DNA from: Pseudoips prasinana
Taxonomy: Eukaryota; Arthropoda; Insecta; Lepidoptera; Nolidae
DNA: 64,000 nucleotides
NCBI GenBank assembly: GCA_951640165.1
Contig: OX621263.1
Span: forward strand, 10,794,001-10,858,000
Reading direction: 5' to 3'
Both the position numbers and the translations under genes were made by a program. The stretch's first letter is position 1, and every line of letters begins with the position of its first letter. Under the pieces are notes generated by a model. That model saw nothing but the letters and a program-made list of their open reading frames with translations, made no database searches and had not been told where the DNA came from. Below are positions 22,461 to 34,799 of this stretch, piece after piece.

Positions 22461-22987
22461 ACCTATATAGTATTACCAACAATAGACTCATCGTTTCACA
22501 ATCATGAGAAATAAAAATATAATTACAAAAGTAGACGTGTTTCACAAAAAAAATGTCCGGGTTCACCCACCTTCGTTCACCCCCCACGAATCTGACGTCA
22601 CTGGGAATCGAACTCAAAGCAAGGCCAATACGGAAGGTCGTCCGTTGACACCGTCTATTGACCTCGCCATAGAATTTGACTAAAATTGGAGTTGTATGAG
22701 TTGTCTGTGGTCCGATTTTATTGTATATTCTTTAATCGAACAGGAATTATTGTACTATAGACTATAAACTTTTTTATTGTGCATAGATCTCTTTGCTATC
22801 AGTACCGGAAATGAGTTTGTTTTTTACTTTCTCGTGTCGGTACTGTGCTTTGATTAGGTCGCTGACCTTTGATTAAGTGATCTACAGATTAATAAGACTG
22901 CGTGCGACTAGGATGGCATTTGAATCACAAATTTGAATATTAGACGTAAATCTTTACTTAAAATTTTACCTAGAAACCTATTAATAA

Positions 22988-23385
22988 ATATCTTGGGACA
23001 AATAACACACTGTCATCTGATCCCAAAGTAGGCAGAGCTTGTAGTATGGCAACCAGAAAAAAATAATGAATTTACTTATATTTCATATTAGGTATCATCA
23101 TAATTTTTTTTGTCAATTTTATTTTAGTATAATATTTATTTTATTCCATTTTATCACTATATTTTTTTTGTGAATTTATATTTTAATATTATTATTCTCC
23201 TTGTTTTGATGCCTGAAATAAATGAATTTATTATTATTATAAATACATACATATTATAGATAAATTACACCCAGACACAGAACAAATAATCGAACTCATC
23301 ACAAAAAATTTTTCTCCTGGATAAGGATCGAAGCCACGACCTCTGGCTTAACAGTGTTGTCTAACCATTGGACCAACGAGCCACT
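22988..23385 (-). mobile_element. SINE family E/B relative, split by a retroposon tail
   Basis: The 3' part (TCATCTGATCCCAAAGTAGG) and head (GTCTAACCATTGGACCAACG) are separated by 23090-23240. That insert is AT-rich and ends CCTGAAATAAATGAATTTAT plus (TAT)n, as in LINE 3' ends. Confidence 0.6.
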
Positions 23386-24853
23386 ACATATAATTGTGAT
23401 TCTGAATCCACAAACGTATAGCTCACGTCAAGAATTGAGAAGAAACAATATGAAGGTAATTACTCGTCACTCCCACACAAACGTTCGATATACATATCAT
23501 TTTTTAAACAAGCTCAAAATTCCTACTGATCTATAAAACATATCGAAGATAACACAAATATTTAATTTTCCTCCATCTGGTAATCGATCCCGCGATTCTC
23601 ATGTCAGATTGTATTTTCAACGCGGAAATGAAAAGCTATTTTTCAAACATGAACGGAAAAAATAGAACTTTGGAACTATTTTACAACTGACATATATTCG
23701 GCAAATTTCGGGCTCGCTCGGCGGTCATCGGCCGATCATTGAACTCGAATGTAGCACTGACCTAAGATACCTACCTTGTCTTAAATGTGTTTTTATTAGG
23801 CAATGATGGTACGTCTATCACTTAAGCGTTCGAAAATTGAAACTTGAATTTTGAATTAGGAATACCACGTTCGAAATACGAATTTTCAATTTTAAGAATA
23901 GAAAAGACGAGAGAGTATTAACTGTTCTTAAATTAAAATGAACCACTCAGTACTATTTTTAATAAAGGTTGTAAGGTTTTGTGTACATGAGAAATACTCT
24001 TGGCACTTTATAGGTACATTTAAAATTCAAATTTCAAACTAGGAATAGGGCAAGAAAAGTTGCAAAAGGTTCTTAATTTAAATTAATCTTCCTCATTCGT
24101 TCAAGTTTTAAAAACAAAAGACCTGAAATGATTCTATCTAAGCACGGGATTTGTTTGTAGCACACACTTATGTACACTATTAATTTTAACTCAATAAGTG
24201 GAAAGTAGGAATTATTAGAATACTCGTCTTGGCAGTCATATATCCCATGTAATTCTGTCTCGAATCTTAAATGTATATAGCACATTTTAAGTTGTTAAGT
24301 GTTATATTTCTTGATAGAATAAGATAGGAATTCATTTTGAAATAAAAAAACAAAACAGAAACAGAGGACATTATACGAAAATATCGGCATCTTATTAACA
24401 TGCAATAGAATATGTTTTTATTTAAAAATTTAAAAAGATAAGCGCGAATAGAGTGTATTAGAGATTCATACACACAAACGGTGAACGAACCATCTTTTGC
24501 TTTTCAAACAGAGGAGATGAGATCAATGTTTCCGAACGAACGTGTAGGAACAAACTATTTTCAATATTTTTAATTATGATTCAAGATGTATATTTGCATA
24601 TTTTTTTGTCGTTCAATAGATGGAAATACAGAAGAGAACATTAGTGAATGTAATTTTGCATTCAATATATTTTTTGTTAATCAATTATTGATTGAAATCG
24701 GCAATCGATCACATTTATTTATTATAATGATCTCATATTTCTCCGAAGTGATGAGTCAAATAATTTTATTATTAGACATAATGGATGCGTCTAATGGACC
24801 TCCCCATCTTATAGGTTTTTTTTTAGTAATCGGTGAGTTTAATATTTATATAT
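23386..24853. other. Featureless AT-rich stretch
   Basis: Contains CGGTCATCGGCC at 23722-23733 in a short CpG-richer patch. Short ORFs here show no protein family. Confidence 0.5.
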
Positions 24854-25428
24854 TCCTGGTCGAATTTTAACCACGGCGGCCAGTCTCAATGGAGTCTCAA
24901 TTGCCATCTGGGGCTCTACCTGCTAACTCGTCGAACATCGATTTCCTAAATGGCGTTCAAATATATAAAGGTTAAAAATGACTTAATCAATTGTTAAATC
25001 TGCTTCAACGTTGACAATCGATTCCGGACCATTTATGGCGTCACTGTGGTCATGGACAGTGATTTAACGATTGAATAAGTCATTTCTAACCTGTATTTAT
25101 TTGAACGCCATTTAAGAAATCGATGTTCGACGACTTAGCCGGTAGAGCCCCTGCGCGGGACTTATATTTGCGCAAACAAAGGTGAATTTTCTATTCCCCC
25201 ATTCTAATGATCCGATGGGAAGACAGTGACATGACCGGAAAGGAGTCAGGTACAAGAATGACGGCTGTATGTGCTGTCCTGGGCACGGGGGTGTATAACC
25301 TCCATATCCTTCGGGCTGATACTGAATATGTTTTTTAACAGAAAAATCCCATAATCACTTTTGGCCCTATCCGGGATTTGAGCTCAAGGACATTATTAGC
25401 TGCGGTTGAACTCACTAAACCAACTTTA
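24854..25428 (-). mobile_element. SINE family D, split by a MITE
   Basis: The 3' part (CGAATTTTAACCACGGCGGC) and 5' part (GATCCGATGGGAAGACAGTG, GGGATTTGAGCTCAAGGAC) flank the MITE at 24910-25151. Confidence 0.7.
24910..25151. mobile_element. MITE with about 90-base TIRs inside a D-type SINE
   Basis: Ends GGGGCTCTACC and GGTAGAGCCCC. The arms share CGTCGAACATCGATTTC and continue to GTTAAATC. CTG flanks both sides and occurs once in the intact SINE, so it is a 3-base target duplication, as in PIF/Harbinger-like elements. Confidence 0.72.
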
Positions 25429-25615
25429 GTGGTAAATGGTTGCTTTCACGCCGCAGATCGTGGAAGGCAAGCATTCGCCAGAATATGTTAGTTTGAACAT
25501 GTCAGTTTGTCCCGAATCTGGGCGCAAGGGACTTATAGTACATGCTTTGCTTAGTTAGGGATCAGATGGCCATGTGTGAATAATATCTCAGGATATCATT
25601 AATGTCCCAGGGAAT
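25429..25615 (+). mobile_element. SINE family B, degenerate
   Basis: GGTTGCTTTCACGCCGCAGA and GGGATCAGATGGCCATGTGT identify it. The middle is shortened. It abuts a D-type SINE in the opposite orientation. Confidence 0.6.
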
Positions 25616-26977
25616 GTTCCAGTATATTATTCTATACAACTTATGTGTCTGTATGCAAACTACAGTAGGCACGCACTAATCCGTAAATTGGCCAATTGGC
25701 AATTAGGTATTGGATATCGTGCTTCTCTGTCAAGGTCGAGGATACTATACCACTTAATACAAAATCGTTGGATTTTCTCTCACATGGCTGATAAATCTAA
25801 ATGGCGGACTTTCAAACAACAGATTCATAGGTATTTTATACTGAAGGGATATCTTGTACTAATAATCCTACTGATCGTAGTTTTATAAATGAATAGTACG
25901 TTTTTAAAATTAGATCTAATGGATAACGCCAAGAAGACCTAAGTACACCAACTACTGACCCAAATAATCCCTTCTCCAGCTATCGCTTCCAGACAACCAA
26001 AGGATGACGGTTGTCTGGAAGTGATAACATATTGTGATCTTTTATAATAAGGTCACCGATCGTAAAGTATTGTCTACAGTGATTCTATTTGTGTTCATTC
26101 TATAATATACGCCAATAGGATCGGCAAACTATTTTGGAAATAGATAATATATATAGATTTCTTTTTAAGAACTATAATTTAACGCCATCGATCGCAGTCT
26201 GAGTTGCAATACTGGCTGAATGCCGGAAATGCTGCGTTGGACTGACAAACACCGGATTATCGAGTGCCTACTGTCAAGTTGCGGTCAACGTGTTCATGTC
26301 TGACAGTTGAGCTGTGAAAGACTTGGCAGTTTACACAATTGTGAACTAGGGTACTGTCGATACGATACAGAAAGAAAGAAAGAGGGAATGAACGCGGTGA
26401 AGTACCATTCTAAAATTAAACGACATGGAAAGCTATTAAAATTAAAACATATGTCTGTAGTTCTATGACTTCATGACGTAACGTTTGTGAATTGCGCGTT
26501 AAAATATAACTGACAAAGGCCTAACACAAACAGCCTTATTCAGCCATTGTCCAATGCATGAATTATATTCGAATTAGGAATCTTTTCAGCGTTTTTGTTG
26601 AAACGATCAATTTATAAATGGAATAACGGTAAAACGGAGTGAAGAGAGATGGGGGTAGGGTAAAATAATGTTCCCGTCTCTAAACACCCCGTTCTACGGT
26701 TTTTACAAATTACAAATAGTTTTACTGACCGACATCAGAAGTAGGATTTTTTTAACGTACATTTCGGTAGTTAGTGAGCCGCTTAGATATTTTTTTTCTT
26801 CGTTAGAGAATTCTTTCGAAATGGTATATATTTTATAATAATGCGATGTTATAAGGAAAATTAGAAGTCGGCTGTGAGATTTTAAATCAAGAAATTACTT
26901 AACAACTTATATAATAAAAGCATATATTACGACTAAATAAAATAACCTTTATATCTTCAAAGTTTGATATGGTTGAT
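25616..26977. other. No gene recognised
   Basis: AT-rich. One LINE-end scrap with a stem at 25978-26045. Nothing else supported. Confidence 0.5.
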
Positions 26978-27143
26978 TTTTTTTGTTTAAAGTCGCGGGG
27001 AATTTTTCCCAATTATAATTTACGGACACAGACCCAGATTCAGAATACAACTTGTGGGTGCCACAAATAGTTGTCCAGTGCGGGAATCGAATCGGGGACA
27101 CGAAGTACTTAGGCAACTGTCTTAACCGATGTGCCACACGTGT
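26978..27143 (-). mobile_element. SINE family C
   Basis: Minus copy: CCACAAATAGTTGTCCAGTG, B box as CGGGAATCGAATCGGGG, end GCCACACGTG. Confidence 0.75.
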
Positions 27144-27827
27144 ATTTTATAACTTAGATAAAATGCGCCAAATTGTAATTTTACAACCGAAGAAAAAAAG
27201 ACATCCGGAATTCCGACAATGTCACGTGACATACAGATTCTGCCAAAAATATTCACATTATCCATAGATAACTATCACCAACCTTACTCTACCGTAAAAA
27301 GCCTTTAAAACAAACCACACAATTAGTCACCTGTCTGACGCCCCACTATCCATATGCGCATACGCATACATGCTAAACTTCACTTGTGTGCATGCAACTC
27401 GCGTAAACATCTCCAAGTTATCCAGGTGTGCGTGTGATGATACTTGGTGTTAGTACTCGGGTGGTGCTAACGTATACATGTGTGCGTGAGGAGCGTGGTT
27501 CAGCGACCCCAGTCTCAGTAGAGCAGCCGTTGACCTACCACGTGGGTCGAAGGAACAAGCCGGTCTTATCGCCTGCGATGACTTCCCGGTCGCATTTTTG
27601 TGATTTTCGCTCACTTTTTTGGATGCCTTACAGTGTTGCTAGGGGGCGGGTCTTATCGGGTTTCAAATTTTCGAATTGAGAATTCGAATCTTCATTTTGA
27701 AAGTCTTTCGATTTGAGTCAAAAATGTATTTAGAAACCAGTTGGTATTCATTTTAAACTAAGGAATTCATATTCGTAATTCTAAAATTGAATTTATGATC
27801 TTGCAATATAATTATTTATGTAACAAC

Positions 27828-28045
27828 TGGCCTGTTGGTATAGTGGTTAGTGAACCTGACTGCTAAGCCAAAGGTCGTGGGTTCGATTCCCATCCGGGAC
27901 AAATTTTTGTGTGACAAGATAATTTGTTCTAATGTGGTGTAATTTATCTATGATATGTATGTATTGAGAAATATATATGTATGTTAATCAAGTGTCTGTT
28001 TGTTTTGGATCAAATGGCGGTGTGTTAGTTGGCCCATGACAAACA
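27828..28045 (+). mobile_element. SINE family E
   Basis: tRNA-like head CCTGTTGGTATAGTGGTTAG with B box GGGTTCGATTCCC (27880-27892). The body CAAGTGTCTGTTTGTTTTGG and TCAAATGGCGGTGTGTTAG is related to family B. Confidence 0.75.
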
Positions 28046-28345
28046 AAAAAAATACAATAGACGTTCGATTATCAAGTTTTGAAGTTAAAATGATTTTTAT
28101 TTATGGATTCTTATATTATTATATTTATTAATTTATTGTAGAATGCTACTAGTTAATATTGACATATTTATGACAACAGAATAAATGATAAGCGCAAATT
28201 ATATTTATTACCATAGTAACGTAACATGTAAACATCCACGATCTTTAAGGAAACATTCTTTATTCAAATAAATACGTGTTTACACAATCGAATACATTAT
28301 GTACTTAACAATATATGTATTTGTATATGTCACACAACATATACA

Positions 28346-28736
28346 TACATACACACATAGACTCACGCCTGTTTCCCAGAGGAGTGGGCAGAGACAACGG
28401 ACTTCCATTTGTCACGATCCTCGCACCTCTTTCGCCTCATTTACTGTCATTATATTCTTCATACATGCTCGCCGGTTAAGGGCACTCCTGGCCAGGTCAG
28501 GAGTGCCCTTAACCGGCGAGCATGTCCGCAAGCGAGCATGGAAGTCCGTTGTCTCTGCCCACTCCAGATCGTTCTTGAGAACGTCTCCGATTTGGTCAGA
28601 GAATGTTCTACGAGGTCTTCCCCTTGCGTTTGTCCCATTCACACAGACCAGGTATACTTCTTTTGTCAATGTTCTTTCATTAATCCTTTCCAAATGCCCA
28701 AACCATCTCAGCATATCTTTTTGCAATCTTTGTGAC
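28346..28736 (-). mobile_element. RTE-type LINE fragment with an internal fold-back
   Basis: The minus strand encodes MLRWFGHLERINERTLTKEV and [17 protein letters not shown], the longest of the three copies. Between 28464 and 28565 part of the 3' end is repeated in inverted orientation (see the repeat entry). Confidence 0.75.
28381..28565. repeat. Two nested perfect inverted repeats in the RTE fragment
   Basis: 28464-28490 pairs perfectly with 28498-28524 (27 bases, spacer GCCAGGT). 28381-28406 pairs perfectly with 28540-28565 (26 bases). The piece between the arms on the left side (28407-28463) is mostly missing on the right. Confidence 0.92.
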
Positions 28737-28928
28737 TAAGTATATCTTCTTTCACAGCACAACGCTGTCTTATATCAGTATTTAGTATTCTGTCTCTCAA
28801 AGAAACAGAATATATACAAATACATTATATTGTTACATAGACCACGATATGCTCCTAGTTTTTTCTTACTGTAAGCAAGGGGATGGGACGAAAAATTCAT
28901 AAATAATAATACTAAGAAACATGTTGAC

Positions 28929-29152
28929 GGTCACCGTAGCCTAGTTGGTAGTGCTCCTGCCTACGAAGCTGGTGGTCCTGGCTTTGAATCTCGGTAAGTG
29001 CAAATATTTGTGTGATGAGCACGAATATTGTTTCTGAGTCATGGATGTTTTCTATGTATATAAGTATGTATATCGTCGCCTGGTACCCATAGTACAAGCT
29101 TCGCTTAGTTTGGGGCTAGAATGATCTGTGTCACATTGTCCCTAGATATTAT
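28929..29152 (+). mobile_element. SINE family A
   Basis: Nearly full-length copy (GGTCACCGTAGCCTAGTTGG to CCCTAGATATTAT). A B-family scrap in minus orientation abuts at 29153-29190. Confidence 0.85.
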
Positions 29153-29670
29153 GTTGGGACAACTATCACACTGCTATCTGATCCCAGATCCGAAAAACCC
29201 AATGTTGCCATGACGTCAGTTCACAGTTTTGCCCGTGTAAATAAACCATAGTTTCTTCTTTTACCAGCGAATTATTATACTAGTTCCATTCATATAATTA
29301 CGAGCCTTATCTATCAAGTAATACGTGCTATATCGATCGTGTGTATCGATTAAATTTATAAAAAATAACTTTAAAAAGTAAAAACTAAGCTCTGTTTACT
29401 TATCAACTTTCATTACCCTCAATTCTGATGACGTCATGAAGCGCAACGCTTGTCGTATGTCAGTAACCGGGTTACTTGGAATGCTGTTTACTTTTTATAT
29501 TTTTAACTGATTTACTTGGATAGCTTAATATAAAATACGACATACTACAAGGCTATAAATAATATTTATGGAAATAACATAAATAACGCTATTAGCACAT
29601 GAGACTTAACAAATAAATTTTAAGAGAACCAGTTTGTGGAATACGTACCATATTTTTTGGCGAAATGGTA

Positions 29671-29862
29671 TTTTTTTAAAACAACACCCGCACTACGTAA
29701 CCCACGCGGAGTACTTTACAAACATATATTAGACGGACACAAATTACAACCAGACTCAGAACGACTATTTATGTGTCACACAAATAGTTGTCCGGCGCGG
29801 GACTCGAACCCGCGACACGAAGCGGCGAGGCGACGTCTTAGCGCTACGCCACACGTGCAGTC
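29671..29862 (-). mobile_element. SINE family C
   Basis: Minus copy close to 3676-3880, including GGGACTCGAACCCGCGACAC and GCCACACGTGCAGTC. Confidence 0.82.
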
Positions 29863-30194
29863 TATTAATGATATCAGATTAGCCGATTGCTGTTCTTAAA
29901 TGGGAAATATTTTTTTATTTATTACTTCGCACGATAATGCATTTTGACGTTGATCGGTAAAACTTTCGCATTTATAATATTAGTAGGGTAGTAGTATAAT
30001 ATTAGTAGCGATTTAAATTTGTAAATATGAAATAAAGATTCATTCAATAGAAAAATTCCAATAACGTTTTTTGCTCAACCCAGGACTTTATATTCTACGA
30101 TTGATTGCTCGACCTGCGAAACAATCAAATCTCATTTAATATGCCCATACTCTAGCTTTTTCGCCAGGAAAGTGTGGGCGTGGCACGTAAATTA

Positions 30195-30515
30195 CTTGGA
30201 ATGTTTTAAGAGAGGTAGGGCATAATCATTCGCTCAAAAAGCAGCCCAACTGGGGAAGTACCTCCATCTTACAGAAGACATTCCTTAATAATAACATTAA
30301 TAATTTTAATGTCGTGTTTCCGAGTGTGAGTAAGGTCGCCTGAGCTCATTGTGGTGGGGGAAGGGTCAGAAACACTTGTTTGCTGACTCTTAAAGGCTAG
30401 CAACGCACCCGCGACTCTTCTGGTGTAGCGAGTGTCCATGGGCGGTGATCACTTACCATCAGGTGACCCACTTGCTCGTTTGTCCCCCGCTGATATAAAA
30501 AAAAAAACGGCACCG
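30195..30515 (+). mobile_element. Retroposon 3' end with A tail
   Basis: AACTGGGGAAGTACCTCCAT, TTACCATCAGGTGACCCACT, GCTCGTTTGTCCCCCGCTGA and an A-run. The TTACCATCAGGTGA motif closes many lepidopteran LINE-type repeats. 9930-10085 is a partial second copy. Confidence 0.6.
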
Positions 30516-30539
30516 ACCTCTATCTCCAGAAGTTTGTTT

Positions 30540-30690
30540 TTTTTATTAAAGGCAATACCCGCACTAGGGAAATGGATCCCTAGTGCGGGAACAAATATTT
30601 CTGGGTCACACAAATAGTTCTCCTGGGAATTGAAACCGGGACACAAAGTGGCGAGGCCACTGTCTTAACCACTACGCCCCATGTGCATTC
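30540..30690 (-). mobile_element. SINE family C with the body replaced by a hairpin
   Basis: The tRNA-like end (GAATTGAAACCGGGACACAA to CCATGTGCAT) is normal. The middle of the body is a short inverted repeat, 30558-30589. Confidence 0.72.
30558..30589. repeat. Short inverted repeat inside a C-type SINE
   Basis: CCCGCACTAGGGA and TCCCTAGTGCGGG, six-base spacer. Confidence 0.85.
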
Positions 30691-30725
30691 ATTACCATAT
30701 TTTTTTTCGACTTTTTCTTTATTGC

Positions 30726-30950
30726 TTGCTTATCGTATGGGCTGATAGGTTAAACTAGTGTCAGAGTTGTTCAAGCCGCACATTAGCCATGGCTTAACGA
30801 CTATTGCCTAATGGCTACAGCCGGGCCCGACAGTTTAACGTGCCCTCCGAAGCACGGAGACGCCCAGATATTAAACCGCTTCGGCGGTCATTCATGTATG
30901 GACTGATCGCGAGCCTAGTCGCCTTGCTATCACTTACTGTGGTGAGAATC
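30726..30950 (-). mobile_element. 5S-rRNA-headed retroposon
   Basis: Minus copy: GGCTCGCGATCAGTCCATAC head region near 30900-30930, body GTGCTTCGGAGGGCACGTTA, 3' end at 30726. Confidence 0.65.
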
Positions 30951-31689
30951 ATTCTTCATTAAGACCGATTTAAGTCCGAAATAAGAAGGAAACGGAAATA
31001 ATTATTATTATGTTTAGTTACTTTTGTTGGTGACCGTACTTCCATGTCAATTTAGTACGGAAAGTTGTATTGAGAATGGCCGGTATTAGTTTCTGGTTTC
31101 GTTAAATTTCTCTTTTTATATTAGTTATAGTTTGAGCAAAGCAACTTGTCCATGCTCTCTGATATTCAAAAATTAATATTAAATAATCGTGAAGAAGGGT
31201 ATTGAGCTAATATTGTATGGGACATAAAACAAATTAAAAAAAACATTTATTGACATACGTAAAGTATTTTTGTGGGTCCTCATTGGAAATGTATTAGCTT
31301 ATCGTTATTCTTGCGTGGAAAGTTTAATCTTTATTTGTGTATTTCGCTTTATTTGTTGATGTGTTATAAGTTAAGTTTCGTGGACCAGTTACTCCATGTA
31401 CGTTACAACTTCTTCAAAATCGGTTCCCAAACAACAGATAAATCACATATAATAAACATACAGAAAATGTGCTGTTGAATTGATAACCTCTTTCTTTTTT
31501 GAAGGCGGTAAATAAAGATTTTGCTATTCTTGACAAATTTGCCAAGATGTTTAACGCAAACTATAACTGGCCATTTTTAAATTCTGCGATAAAACGCCAT
31601 TTAAAACCCGTTAAAAACAATAAAACTCTTCCGAACCCAAACTGTTATACAACACGCCAAACGTTCGAAATTCAAATCGGCACTAATCG

Positions 31690-31920
31690 CGAATCGTGTG
31701 CTCGATTGATACTTCGAAATTCGAAATTTCGAATCCTGCCCAATGGTTATGCAGTATTTTCGCGGATGCATCGCTCGTTGGCTACTTTGACTAGACTAGA
31801 GTCGTTGACCCAAAGATTCGGGGTTCGTCGGCCGGTCGAGCGACGAACTGACGAACTGGGTAACGCGCGATAACGCTGCGCGATATCGATCGGCGATTTA
31901 TTAAACGCGAGATTGATGTA
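31690..31920 (+). other. CpG-rich island in AT-rich DNA
   Basis: Dense CG dinucleotides (ACGCGCGATAACGCTGCGCG, GTCGGCCGGTCGAGCGACGA). An open frame crosses it (from about 31499) but lacks a clear ATG and family. It is as likely regulatory as coding. Confidence 0.35.
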
Positions 31921-32170
31921 GAACTTGGGTCGTCCGTTAGGCCTATAAAGATGGAACCTTATACTTCACACAGATACAATTAAATATTCCTACACACAAT
32001 TTTACATCTAGCTTTCTTTGAGGTGTTCTATTAGAACGTGAGTGGCACAGTAGTCATCCCGAGGGAATATATACCAGGGTTCAATCATACTCTGTGTACT
32101 ATGACGATCATACTGTGATGGCCAACCCTTTACAGTTGGCCAAGGAGGCTTTCACTGCTTCACCAGATAA

Positions 32171-32455
32171 AAGACTGCTTTGTTGGTCTAGTGGTAACGC
32201 GTTCAACCGTGGATAATGAGGTCCTGGGTTCAAATCCTGGGTCGCCCTAAATTCAACTCTCGGTCTAAAATCGATTCCCACCCAGGACAGATATTTGTAT
32301 TTATGGACATGTCTGTTTGTCCTGTATAAGTATGTATTTACAAAAGAAAAGTGGTATATGTAGTATATCAGTTTTCTGGTTTCCATAGTACAAGCTCTGC
32401 TTAGTTTGGGATCAGATGGCCGTGTGTGAATAATGTCCCAGGTTATTATATATAC
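32171..32455 (+). mobile_element. Chimeric SINE: D-type tRNA head on a B-type body
   Basis: The head GTTGGTCTAGTGGTAACGCG with B box GGGTTCAAATCC (32227-32238) is the D family. From about 32268 (CGATTCCCACCCAGGACAGA) the sequence is family B through to GTCCCAGGTTATTATA. Confidence 0.7.
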
Positions 32456-32812
32456 GTTACACCCTGTATACTTACAAAGACTATAACTCACTCCAATCTT
32501 ACAATATCACGAATATAACCCAAGTTAAAGTTCTCATTAGCCTAGCCCAGAAACACAGTGACCCTAAAAACTTACAACCCTTAAATTTGCATATAAAAAT
32601 AAATAATACCTGAAATTCGTGTGACTAAGCCATGAACTATAATTTCAACCCCTAATGCCCGATTTCTATATTCGAACCGAAGCAAAATGGCGAAGCATGC
32701 TCTGCAAAGGGCAATGACGTTCAAAACTGTGCCAGGATAGTTATTTTAGACTGAAGTTTATTTTAATATGCGCCCTATGATTTCTGTTATTAAAATTAAA
32801 ATATTGTGATAG

Positions 32813-33033
32813 GCGCTCATAGCTAGTGATCGGCGAGGTTAAGCATCGAGGCTCGCGGTCAGTCCATAGATGGGTGACCATCAAAGGGTTTAATTTCTGA
32901 GCGTGTCCGAGCTTCGGAGGGCACGTTAAGCTGTCGGTCCCGGTTGTCGTAATTAGATAACAGTCGTTAAGCCATGTCAGAGGCCTAATGTTCGGCTTGA
33001 AACACTTGGGTAACCACTGCCCATACGTAAGTA
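32813..33033 (+). mobile_element. 5S-rRNA-headed retroposon
   Basis: GGCGAGGTTAAGCATCGAGG, CAGTCCATAGATGGGTGACC, then the shared body to CTGCCCATACGTAAG. Confidence 0.7.
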
Positions 33034-34662
33034 GTGTGCCGAATATAATTATTAGTATAAAAAAAAAACATGGAACTCATACAATAGGCGGTCTAATCGT
33101 GTTAATCGATCTGTTCGAGGCAGTTATTATAATATTTATTAATCAATTAATTATATTATCTAACTCATCTATAATATCACATGAAAAATACAAATTTAAA
33201 AGTAGGTAGTCAAAAATTTCGTCACTAAACGGAATTTAGTCCGCCGATAGATTTGAATGATATTCTAAATTCAAATCGAGTCAAAAAAAATCTCGAATCA
33301 TTCACATTCCATCAACAGATTCTATATTCTATATCTTATGATGGACTGTGTATTTGAAAAAGATGGCACAAACGTCATGTTCTATTACTTTTCTTTTCAT
33401 AATTCCTTATTCAATAAAAATCTCCAAGAAAATTATATTTCAAAATTAGAATGTATCCTACTGTCAATTGGTTTTACGGCTGCTGTAATTATTTCAAAGA
33501 GAAAATAGAATGCTGCTTCGAAAAATAAAATATCTCATAGATACTTTTTTGATTCTTTGTTCAAAGAAAATTAATGATGACACAAAAACCAAAAGATGAC
33601 GTGAGTTTTTTGACATTTACGAGGTATAGAATAAAAATATATATATATTTATTGTAAAACAAATAAAGAAAAATTTAAAAAAAAAGTATGCTCAAGTCCT
33701 TAAGTAAATTTTTTATTACCGATTTCAGTGCTATCATTCTCCAAAAAGGTTAAGCTACGGAAATTTTTAAATTCTCCATTTTCGGAACTTGCAACCTATG
33801 ACGTAGCTGCCGTAGCAATTTGCTACGGCGTAGCACCGGATATCACTGCATCAATCATAGATAAGTAAATTGGATCCCCGATAGAAATAGCGCGGTGTTA
33901 TATATAAGTTTGAGGTCTATATATATGTGTGTATCTGTGGCATCGTAACTACTAAGCGGATCGGCCGATTGACTTAAAATACTTACAATATCAATAAAAA
34001 CAGGAAGTTAACGCTGTACAAACGGTATATTAAACTTTATGATAAAAGTATAATATCGTACATACAGTTCCGATAGAACAAAATATAAGCTTCCTACCTC
34101 AACCCCAGATTCAGCGCTATAGTGTCAAAAAAGGTCACGAAGTTCACACAGTTCACGGGTCATCGGACGACACCAAACGAGTTCGAAATTTGAAATTCGA
34201 ATAATTTGAAATTCGGACTCAGAATAATTTGAATTTCGGTATAGGTAATTTGTTGATCCTTCCGTGCTTTCAGAAAAGATACAAATGCGCATTTTCATTG
34301 TATTTTATTTCAATTTATTATTTTTTTTTGTTATATATTTTTGGAATACCTACGTAGTTTGAGATACAGGGTGAGCGGTGGATAGTTTGCTCCACTGAAG
34401 TGAGCAATCCCCTGTGAGTAAAGAAAGCCTGTTTGATTACTTAAATGTGTGGTTACTGTAGCATATGCAAGCTTACCGCGACCATCACTTACAAGTTGTA
34501 CCACAGCAAGCATGACTCCCACTGGAACAAATTTTATCATAATTTATCTCTGCTGATCTTTGATTCTTCCGGTATTCCAAGCGTCATTTGGTTACGGTAA
34601 CTTCAGACGGCTGACAATAAGCGGTTTTATGTTGGTTGAATATGATAAGGGAAAGAAGGAAA
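33034..34662. other. No gene recognised
   Basis: AT-rich. It holds a CACGGGTCATCGGACGAC word at 34155-34172 that resembles the intron 1 motif in reverse. No supported gene. Confidence 0.45.
33803..33837. repeat. Short hairpin repeat
   Basis: GTAGCTGCCGTAGCAATTTG pairs with CTACGGCGTAGC, a motif I know as scattered in lepidopteran repeats. The surrounding 33640-33960 is otherwise AT-rich. Confidence 0.4.
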
Positions 34663-34799
34663 TGGTACAGACGCCAGCACATCCCCTATCTGTCAAATTT
34701 ATTTTATAGTTTTTCAACTTTATCACATAAGCATAAGGTTTACTTTCAATTGGAGAAAGTTCACAGATTGGGATAACTTGATGTGCTGGCGTCTGTACA
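34663..34799. mobile_element. Palindromic MITE, same family
   Basis: GGTACAGACGCCAGCACATC at the left and GATGTGCTGGCGTCTGTAC at the right. Confidence 0.78.

Noticed and set aside
31499..31873. 124-codon open frame
   Set aside because: It lacks an ATG at its start, shows no domain and runs into the CpG-rich block. Kept only as a CpG island observation.
33560..33720. CRISPR-like or satellite array
   Set aside because: Only AT-rich simple sequence. No regularly spaced direct repeat was seen here or elsewhere in the window.
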